Shown one piece after another: positions 1 to 5,547 of a stretch of DNA of 6,460 nt. A program made the translations under genes and the position numbers. The stretch is from Saccharicrinis sp041595375 (lineage in GTDB: Bacteria; Bacteroidota; Bacteroidia; Bacteroidales; Marinilabiliaceae). The notes below the pieces were generated by a model, which did no database searches, was not told the DNA's origin, and was given only the letters and a program-made list of their open reading frames with translations. The first letter of the stretch is position 1; each line of letters starts with the position of its first letter. The stretch lies in assembly GCA_041595375.1 (NCBI GenBank), contig JBFHKL010000234.1:1-6460 (forward strand), written 5' to 3'.

Positions 1-1088
1 AAAAGATTAAGTGGCTCTACAACTTTCAGGTCCATTTTCTCTGGTAATCCGCCTACATTATGATGCGATTTTATAGTCGCAGAAGGTCCGTTTACAGATA
101 TAGATTCTATAACATCAGGATAAATAGTTCCCTGAGCCAGCCACTTCACATCCTGTATTTTATGAGCTTCCTTATCAAAAGTCTCAATAAACACTCTTCC
201 TATTATTTTCCTTTTGGTTTCAGGATCAGAAACTCCGGCTAATTCATCTAAAAACGCCTTACGCGCATCTACACCAATTACATTTAGCCCCATATGCTGA
301 TACGAATCCAATACATTCTGGTATTCGTTTTTTCGCAATAAACCATTATCTACAAATATACAAGTCAGATTTTCACCAATAGCCTTGTGTAATAAAACAC
401 CTGCTACAGTAGAATCAACACCTCCCGACAAACCAAGCACCACCTTATCGTTACCTAATTTTTCCTTTAACGAAGCAACGGTAGAATCAACAAATGAATC
501 AGGAGTCCAATCCTGAGAACATCCGCAAATAGTTACTACAAAATTAAACAAGATAGATTTACCATCGGTTGAATGGTAAACTTCAGGATGAAACTGTAAT
601 CCCCAGGTAGATTCCCCTTTTATTTCATAGGCAGCAACTTCAACGTCGGCAGTACTGGCAATAATAGCATAATTATCCGGTAAATTAACTATGGTATCCC
701 CATGTGACATCCATACTTGAGATTGTTCCGGAACACCTGTCATCAAATTATTTCCTCGATCGATATACCCTAGGTTGGCTCGTCCATACTCGCGTGTATT
801 TGATGGCTTTACTTCCCCACCAAAATACTGCGACAAAAACTGCGCACCATAACAAACACCCAACAACGGCATTTTTCCTTTAATACTGCTTAAATCAGGC
901 ACAGGTGCATCCTTATCTCTTACACTATAAGGACTCCCAGAAAGGATAACTCCCTTAACACTTTCATCCATATCGGGTATCGTATGATAAGGATGTATTT
1001 CACAGTAAACATTAATTTCCCTCACCCTACGGGCGATTAACTGGGTGTATTGCGACCCGAAATCAAGAATAATTATTTTCTCTTGCAT
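1..1088 (-). CDS. guaA: GMP synthase (glutamine-hydrolysing), N-terminal 362 residues, partial
   Basis: This enzyme converts XMP to GMP using ATP and glutamine-derived ammonia, the last step of guanine nucleotide synthesis in the cytoplasm. Reading the minus strand from the ATG at 1088-1086 gives MQEKIIILDFGSQYTQLIAR, a typical GuaA start. The class I glutamine amidotransferase domain covers about residues 1-190, with the nucleophile Cys79 in GVCYG and the triad partners His167 and Glu169 in FHPE. The ATP pyrophosphatase domain follows, with PP-loop SGGVDS at 221-226, then FVDNGLLRK and, near the edge, IKSHHNVGGLPEKM. The family is usually about 510-525 residues, so the rest of the ATPase domain and the C-terminal dimerisation domain lie beyond the left edge. 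The visible frame is unbroken and all key residues are present. No clear Shine-Dalgarno precedes the ATG. It is transcribed away from the exporter gene. Confidence 0.97.
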   Translation of the reverse strand, partial: MQEKIIILDFGSQYTQLIARRVREINVYCEIHPYHTIPDMDESVKGVILSGSPYSVRDKDAPVPDLSSIKGKMPLLGVCYGAQFLSQYFGGEVKPSNTREYGRANLGYIDRGNNLMTGVPEQSQVWMSHGDTIVNLPDNYAIIASTADVEVAAYEIKGESTWGLQFHPEVYHSTDGKSILFNFVVTICGCSQDWTPDSFVDSTVASLKEKLGNDKVVLGLSGGVDSTVAGVLLHKAIGENLTCIFVDNGLLRKNEYQNVLDSYQHMGLNVIGVDARKAFLDELAGVSDPETKRKIIGRVFIETFDKEAHKIQDVKWLAQGTIYPDVIESISVNGPSATIKSHHNVGGLPEKMDLKVVEPLNL

Positions 1089-1128
1089 TAAACAGAGGCT
1101 TAATGGGTTTATAACTACTAATTTTTGG

Positions 1129-1136
1129 CAAATATA
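1129..1136 (-). promoter_or_regulatory. Bacteroidota-type -7 element for guaA
   Basis: The minus strand reads TATATTTG here, an exact match to the Bacteroidota consensus TAnnTTTG. It lies 40 bases upstream of the guaA ATG, which would give a 5' leader of roughly 30-35 bases. I see no convincing TTG-type -33 box at the usual distance upstream (the sequence there is CTTTCGGCC-like), so the call rests on the -7 match and its position. Confidence 0.55.
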
Positions 1137-1174
1137 GTCATTAAGGCCGAAAGTTCACGAATTTTCAATGCTTA

Positions 1175-1364
1175 TCACAGGAAAAGCTGGTTGTTAATGT
1201 AGGATTTCAGCTCCATTATTGATTAGATAAAAACAATACAAGCTTTCCCTCTACAACAGCTAACACCACTTTGAACATGAAATAAGCCTTTTAAAATTTT
1301 GGTATAATGCCGATAGCCTGTTTCGAAAGATTTCGGAATAATCATGATTGAGCTTTTCCTGTGA
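1175..1364. repeat. Perfect 14-base inverted repeat bounding a 190-base segment
   Basis: TCACAGGAAAAGCT at 1175-1188 is the exact reverse complement of AGCTTTTCCTGTGA at 1351-1364. The arms are 162 bases apart. A perfect match of this length within about 400 bases is unlikely by chance (a rough estimate is on the order of one in a thousand). A third, degenerate copy, AGCTTTCCCT at 1241-1250, matches AGCTTTTCCT with one mismatch. The arms could be terminal repeats of a small non-autonomous element or the closing stem of a structured RNA. No target-site duplication is visible directly outside the arms, which weakens the mobile-element reading. Confidence 0.55.
1179..1250. other. Alternative hairpin inside the inverted-repeat segment
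   Basis: AGGAAAAGCT (1179-1188) can pair with AGCTTTCCCT (1241-1250) at nine of ten positions, and TTGTT (1191-1195) with AACAA (1232-1236) continues the stem inward across a small internal loop. This pairing uses the same left arm as the 1175-1364 long-range stem, so the two folds exclude each other in RNA. Whether the region is transcribed is not known. Confidence 0.3.
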
Positions 1365-1380
1365 AACGCAGATAAAGCTC

Positions 1381-1426
1381 ATTTCTATTCTACAATCGGT
1401 ATAAGTACTTATATCGAATGAGAAAT
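1381..1426. repeat. Palindrome nested in a longer inverted repeat; possible operator or hairpin
   Basis: The core ATAAGTACTTAT (1401-1412) is a perfect palindrome. Symmetry extends to 1396-1417 (TCGG on the left, TCGA on the right) with 10 of 11 pairs matching and the other a possible G-U pair. Outside it, ATTTCT at 1381-1386 complements AGAAAT at 1421-1426, and ATTC at 1387-1390 complements GAAT at 1416-1419. The site is about 120 bases upstream of the exporter's -7 element. It could bind a dimeric regulator or form a hairpin in a transcript; there is no U-tract beside it to suggest a terminator. Confidence 0.45.
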
Positions 1427-1542
1427 AATAATGCTTAAACACAACTATCAGACCCTAATGAAAATGACCCTAAAAAACGGGATTAAGTATTAAAAAAGCA
1501 TAAGCTAGTATAAAACAAATAGGAAACAGGCAGCCTAAATAG

Positions 1543-1550
1543 TATATTTG
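1543..1550 (+). promoter_or_regulatory. Bacteroidota-type -7 element for the exporter-acyltransferase pair
   Basis: TATATTTG matches TAnnTTTG exactly and is the same octamer as the one facing guaA. It ends 26 bases before the GTG start at 1577, which predicts a leader of about 20 bases and leaves no room for a longer N-terminus. No clear TTG -33 box is visible upstream. Confidence 0.6.
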
Positions 1551-1576
1551 CGCCATAAACAAGAAAAAGACAATAC

Positions 1577-3949
1577 GTGAGTCATCAATCAGTTAATCAT
1601 TTTGTAATAAAATTCAGAGTCGCAATTTTAGTTGCCATAACTCTCTTAACCTTATTCTTTGGTTTTCAGGCCAGAAAGGTATCACTAGACTACAAGTTAG
1701 CACAAATGCTTCCTAAAACAGATAGCACCTTTATTGCGTATGAAAATTTTAAAGCCTTATTTGGAGAAGATGCCAAACTCATTTTACTTGGCTTCAATGA
1801 TTCGTCTATTCTCAAGTTGGATAACTTCAACGCTTTAATGGATCTATCAAGCCAAATTTCGAAGATTGAGGTTAAAACCAAGGACAGTGCATACTTTAAA
1901 GGAGCTCAAAGTATTCTATCATTAGCGAAAATACAAACCCTTACCAAAGTTGATCAAGAATTAAAGTTAGATGCCCTTTTTAAACAAAAACCAAGTTCAC
2001 AAGAAGAACTGGATAGTTTATTACAAATTGCTAAAAATCAATTATTTTACAATGATCTGTTATACAAGCAAACAGATTCTTCTTTTGTCACCCTATTAAC
2101 TGTAAGCTTAAAAAATGACATTGTAAATGCAAAAAGCAGAATCAATTTCGTAAATCAACTCTATGAAAAGACTGAGGAATTTTCTCATAAAACGGGCATT
2201 AAGGCACATTATTCAGGACTTCCATATATAAGAACCCATGTGATGGCCAAAGTAAGAGGCGAGCTTAGCTTATTTATAATTTTAGCTGCCATCGTATTAG
2301 CCATCATTTTATTTCTCTTCTTTCGCTCCTTTCGCATTGTTGGTACGGCATTACTTATTGTTGGTATATCCGTTATTTGGGTTTTTGGATTTATTGAGCT
2401 TTTTCATTTTAAAATAACCATATTAACGGGATTGATCCCTCCGCTTATTATTGTCATTGGTATTCCTAATTCAATATTTTTAATAAATAAATACCATCAG
2501 GAATGCATCAAACATGGCAATCAATGGCATGCTTTAGAACGTATGATAAAAAAAATTGGCAGTGTTATTTTCTTAACAAATTTAACTACCGCTATTGGTT
2601 TTGCCACTTTTATGCTTACCAGCTCATCTATTTTAATAGAGTTTGGAATTATAGCGGCCATAAATATCATGTGTTTATTTATCCTGTCCATAACCATATT
2701 TCCTATTATTCTTAGTTTTCAGGCTATGCCTTTACCAAGACACATAAAGCACCTGAAAAACAAATCGTTAAAAGGAGCTATAAAATGGCTGGTGATTAGT
2801 GCAATAAAAAACAGGCCAAGGGTTTATATAGGAATCTCCATATTGGTTTTATTGAGTGGTATAGGCATTACTTTAATTAAGACCTCAGGCAATGTGGTAG
2901 ACGACATTCCCCAAAGCGACACCCTATACCAGGATTTACTTTTCTTTGAAAAGCAATACAATGGCGTGTTACCTTTTGAAATACTTATTGATAGCAAAGA
3001 AGAAAATGGTATTTTTAAGAATAATGCAAAAACACTCTATAAAATGAGGAAACTCGAAAAGGTAATCACACGAGATTCTTTATTTACACCATATTTTTCT
3101 AAACCGATTTCTATTATCGACGGTATAAGATATGTTTATCAAGCACATAGAGGAGGGCAAGCTAAATATTATGTTCTTCCTCCCCCAACTCAATTGGTTC
3201 AACTTAAAAAATACATCACCGGCAATGATGAAGAAAATCAGAATGCCTTTAGTGCATTTATGGATTCGAACAAACAAATTGCACGTATGACGATTAAAAT
3301 GGCCAATGTAAATACCGATCAAATCCAGGCTATTAAAGACTCTCTTCGAGTACGTGTGGATCAAATATTTGACCCTAATGAATACGAAGTAAGCTTTACC
3401 GGTACCAGTTTGGTATTTTTAAAAGGAACAAATTTTCTGATTCGCAACCTATTTGTTAGTCTGGCTATTGCAATCGTTTTGATTTCATTATTTATTTCCA
3501 TCATGTTTAAATCATTTAGGATGGTTTTTATTTCGCTTATTCCAAATATTATACCTCTGTTATTTACTGCTGGTATTATGGGATATTTCGGCATACATAT
3601 AAAACCCTCAACAATACTTGTATTTAGTATTGCATTTGGTATTTCCATAGATGATAGTATTCATTTTTTAGCAAAATATCGACAAGAACTTGCTATCCAC
3701 AAAGGAAGAATGAAATTTTCGGTGATAGAAGCAATTAAAGAGTCGGGCATAAGTATGATTTATACTTCCATCGTATTATTCTTTGGTTTTTCTATTTTCA
3801 CAGCATCAAGTTTTGGCGGTACTGTTGCCCTTGGTTTATTGGTATCGTTAACCCTATTGGTAGCCATGGTTACCAATTTAATATTATTACCGGCCCTCCT
3901 ACTCTCCTTAGAAAAAGCAAAATCAAAAGAGAAAAAAAGAAAAAAATGA
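1577..3949 (+). CDS. RND-superfamily (MMPL/patched-like) membrane exporter
   Basis: This is a predicted proton-driven inner-membrane transporter of the RND superfamily (COG1033/MMPL type), a group that mostly moves lipids or hydrophobic molecules. The 790 residues show the duplicated RND layout: TM1 about 14-31, extracytoplasmic loop 32-229, TM2-TM6 about 230-381, TM7 about 415-435, second loop 436-622, TM8-TM12 about 623-778, then a basic tail. The TM10 motif GISIDDSIHFLAKYR (688-702) carries acidic residues Asp692 and Asp693, expected to form the proton relay. The matching TM4 motif GIPNSIFLINKYHQE (295-309) has Asn298 there and no acid. GTG at 1577 is chosen because TM1 begins soon after it, an in-frame stop lies at 1556-1558, and the next Met follows TM1. 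The last four bases overlap the acyltransferase gene. The family call is firm; the substrate is unknown. Confidence 0.9.
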   Translation: MSHQSVNHFVIKFRVAILVAITLLTLFFGFQARKVSLDYKLAQMLPKTDSTFIAYENFKALFGEDAKLILLGFNDSSILKLDNFNALMDLSSQISKIEVKTKDSAYFKGAQSILSLAKIQTLTKVDQELKLDALFKQKPSSQEELDSLLQIAKNQLFYNDLLYKQTDSSFVTLLTVSLKNDIVNAKSRINFVNQLYEKTEEFSHKTGIKAHYSGLPYIRTHVMAKVRGELSLFIILAAIVLAIILFLFFRSFRIVGTALLIVGISVIWVFGFIELFHFKITILTGLIPPLIIVIGIPNSIFLINKYHQECIKHGNQWHALERMIKKIGSVIFLTNLTTAIGFATFMLTSSSILIEFGIIAAINIMCLFILSITIFPIILSFQAMPLPRHIKHLKNKSLKGAIKWLVISAIKNRPRVYIGISILVLLSGIGITLIKTSGNVVDDIPQSDTLYQDLLFFEKQYNGVLPFEILIDSKEENGIFKNNAKTLYKMRKLEKVITRDSLFTPYFSKPISIIDGIRYVYQAHRGGQAKYYVLPPPTQLVQLKKYITGNDEENQNAFSAFMDSNKQIARMTIKMANVNTDQIQAIKDSLRVRVDQIFDPNEYEVSFTGTSLVFLKGTNFLIRNLFVSLAIAIVLISLFISIMFKSFRMVFISLIPNIIPLLFTAGIMGYFGIHIKPSTILVFSIAFGISIDDSIHFLAKYRQELAIHKGRMKFSVIEAIKESGISMIYTSIVLFFGFSIFTASSFGGTVALGLLVSLTLLVAMVTNLILLPALLLSLEKAKSKEKKRKK
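3940..3949 (+). promoter_or_regulatory. ATGA stop-start overlap preceded by an A AAA AAA heptamer
   Basis: The exporter stop TGA (3947-3949) and the acyltransferase start ATG (3946-3948) overlap, so the second gene is probably translated by ribosomes ending the first. The exporter codons just before the stop are AGA AAA AAA TGA, which places A AAA AAA (3940-3946) in the register used for -1 slippage. The acyltransferase frame is exactly the -1 frame, and a slipped ribosome would next read its ATG. A second seven-A run lies at 3932-3938. The overlap is certain; frameshifting is only a possibility, since A-runs are common in AT-rich genomes. Confidence 0.7.
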
Positions 3950-5244
3950 TTTATTACCTATTGAGAATCACCATGCCTATTGTCTTAAGGTTATTTTTTA
4001 AAAAAATAGTCTTTATCAATAAAGAAAATATTCCTGCCAAAGGACCGGTTATTTTGGCCTCTATGCATCCCAACTCATTCATTGATGATTTTGTTTTAGG
4101 TGCTTTTTCAAAAAGAACCTTACGTTTTTTAGCCCGGGGCGATGTATTTAAAGGCAAGATTGCACGTTTTCTGCTAGAGCAAATGTTTGTATCTCCCGTT
4201 TACCGGGCTATGGACAATGTTAAGGATGTAAAAAAGAATATTGAGGCATTTAAAATATATACCAAGACATTAAAAAACAACGGCACTCTATTAATACACT
4301 CCGAAGGAATTTGTATACACGAAAAAAGAGTTCGTAAACTAAAAAAAGGAACTGCTCGCATAGCTTTTGGCGCTGAGAAGTCATATAACTTTGAGCTTGG
4401 GGTGCAAATAGTTCCTGTTTCGATGAATTACAGCAATGCCCCTAAAGTTAGAGAAACCCTTATGGTTGCATATGGTAAACCTATTTTGGTGAATGATTTT
4501 AAAAATCAATATAACGAAAACCCAGCTATAGCAGTAAATGAAATTAACCAGTTGATATTTAATTCATTGTGTGAAAATGCGGTTATTATAGAAAAAAAAG
4601 AATCGGAAGCTACAGCCGAACAATGTCTTGAAATTACCCGTAATAACAGACCCTCATACGACTTACCCATTTACAGTGAAGATGCCACTCCTCTGAAAGA
4701 AGAAATTAAGGTAAGCAGACAAATCAATGCTTTATTTTCGCAAAAAAAGCAACTCTTCGAAAAACTTAAAACCGAAGCTCAAAGCTATTTTGATGAGTTA
4801 AAAAAATATGATATAAGTGATAAGGAAATAAGCAGAAACAAAAGCCATCTGTTTTTTCATTCGATTTACTTGCTTGTGCTATTGCCCTTATTTTCTTTAG
4901 GATATATAGCAAATGTCCTTCCGGTATTTATCAGTCGTAAAATTGCAAATAAGGTAGTAAAAAGAGTCGAATTTTACGGCTCAGTATACATTGGAGCTAA
5001 TTGGTTATTATTTCAAATTTATTATTTTATACTCTTTATTATAGCCGGGATTTTTATGGGTGTTAATGGACTATTGATCATAGTAGGAATAATAACAGCA
5101 GGGTTTTGGTCTGTTATTTTGCGCGATCAGTACAAAATATGGTACCAAAAATGGCAGTTTTTAATATTTAAACGTAAATATCCGCAAGCATTAAAACAAT
5201 TAAAAATACAAAGAAATTTAATACTTGATTTTTTAAATAAGTAA
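3946..5244 (+). CDS. PlsC-family lysophospholipid/glycerolipid acyltransferase with membrane-anchored C-terminal extension
   Basis: The protein probably transfers an acyl group to a lysophospholipid, glycerol-phosphate or related lipid at the cytoplasmic membrane face. The catalytic domain covers about residues 1-215. Motif I is SMHPNSFIDDF with His41 and Asp47 (HX5D spacing rather than HX4D). A motif II-like ARGDVFKG lies at 63-70. Motif III is HSEG (118-121), in the position of the usual PEG, followed by KKGTARIAFGAE. Motif IV is IVPVSMNY (155-162). Residues about 245-300 are charged and helical, and about 302-390 hold two or three membrane segments. At 432 residues it is much longer than typical PlsC (about 240), recalling the larger GPAT-like members. 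It is translationally coupled to the exporter, which suggests a shared lipid pathway. The exact acceptor is unknown, so plsC is not assigned. Confidence 0.85.
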   Translation: MIYYLLRITMPIVLRLFFKKIVFINKENIPAKGPVILASMHPNSFIDDFVLGAFSKRTLRFLARGDVFKGKIARFLLEQMFVSPVYRAMDNVKDVKKNIEAFKIYTKTLKNNGTLLIHSEGICIHEKRVRKLKKGTARIAFGAEKSYNFELGVQIVPVSMNYSNAPKVRETLMVAYGKPILVNDFKNQYNENPAIAVNEINQLIFNSLCENAVIIEKKESEATAEQCLEITRNNRPSYDLPIYSEDATPLKEEIKVSRQINALFSQKKQLFEKLKTEAQSYFDELKKYDISDKEISRNKSHLFFHSIYLLVLLPLFSLGYIANVLPVFISRKIANKVVKRVEFYGSVYIGANWLLFQIYYFILFIIAGIFMGVNGLLIIVGIITAGFWSVILRDQYKIWYQKWQFLIFKRKYPQALKQLKIQRNLILDFLNK

Positions 5245-5271
5245 AACACTTTAAAACAAGGATGAGATCAT

Positions 5272-5316
5272 ATTTAAAACAGAAACTATTCTAAATTACA
5301 TGAGACTGTTTTGAGT
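5272..5316 (+). terminator. Possible weak terminator hairpin after the acyltransferase gene
   Basis: AAAACAG (5276-5282) complements CTGTTTT (5306-5312). With G-U pairs the stem extends outward to 5272 and 5316, about 11 pairs in all, around a 23-base loop. It starts 28 bases after the stop codon. The large loop, low G+C and absence of a clean U-tract make it a poor intrinsic terminator, so this is tentative. Confidence 0.25.
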
Positions 5317-5533
5317 TAATAAATACCACTAAAGAACAAAGAAATAAGTGGCCCAGAAATTGCTATTGCAGCGCCATGAATAAAGACTAATGAAGAAAAT
5401 ATGATATCCTAAAAATTAATAAAATAAGAAAAAAAAGAGGTCTTAATTGATAAGAATGAATTAAGTATAGTGTTTATCTATAAATTTTTGCCAGTTTTGT
5501 ACCTTTATTTAGTAAGCAGAAAAAGTAATTAAT

Positions 5534-5541
5534 AATATTTG
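5534..5541 (+). promoter_or_regulatory. Near-match -7 element close to the VOC gene start
   Basis: AATATTTG differs from TAnnTTTG only in its first base and ends six bases before the ATG at 5548. If used, transcription would start at or next to the start codon and give a leaderless or nearly leaderless mRNA. No -33 box is evident. A real promoter further upstream in the AT-rich spacer is equally possible. Confidence 0.25.
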
Positions 5542-5547
5542 ACAAAT

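Larger units (their letters stand above)
1137..1540. other. Non-coding spacer of about 400 bases with dense dyad symmetry
   Basis: This is the stretch between the two outward-facing promoter elements of guaA and the exporter. I find no convincing gene. The only open frame of note, a 60-codon GTG frame on the minus strand (1260-1442), has no recognisable domain or ribosome site. The region does hold a 14-base inverted repeat (1175-1188 and 1351-1364), a degenerate third copy (1241-1250), and a palindrome at 1396-1417 nested in a longer inverted repeat. No exact TAnnTTTG lies inside it on either strand, so a separate transcript has no obvious promoter. It could hold a regulatory RNA, an operator region or the remnant of a small mobile element; the sequence alone does not decide. 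Confidence 0.6.
5245..5547. other. 303-base AT-rich spacer without a gene
   Basis: I find no open frame with coding character and no RNA gene here. It contains a possible weak hairpin near its left end (5272-5316) and a 7-base inverted repeat, CTTAATT at 5442-5448 and AATTAAG at 5459-5465, with a 10-base loop. No exact TAnnTTTG is present. The closest matches are AATATTTG (5534-5541) and TACCTTTA (5500-5507), each one base off. Confidence 0.6.

Noticed and set aside
60..242. 60-codon plus-strand open frame
   Set aside because: It lies antisense within guaA, whose frame is intact and carries conserved ATPase-domain sequence throughout this stretch.
1301..1308. GGTATAAT as a sigma70-type -10 box in the spacer
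   Set aside because: The flanking genes use the Bacteroidota TAnnTTTG element, and there is no matching -35 hexamer or downstream gene at this site.
1167..1437. Direct repeat AATGCTTA at 1167-1174 and 1430-1437, which could look like a target-site duplication
   Set aside because: An 8-base match within about 300 AT-rich bases is expected by chance, and the right copy does not abut the right inverted-repeat arm.
1260..1442. 60-codon minus-strand open frame in the spacer, starting at GTG
   Set aside because: There is no ribosome site, no promoter match upstream and no recognisable domain, and its sequence is shaped by the inverted repeats it crosses.
3080..3648. Two antisense open frames of about 95 codons within the exporter gene
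   Set aside because: They are shadows of the exporter's second half, which encodes a continuous recognisable RND loop and membrane segment.
5442..5465. 7-base inverted repeat CTTAATT/AATTAAG as a terminator
   Set aside because: The stem contains a single G-C pair, has no U-tract, and lies about 200 bases past the acyltransferase stop.
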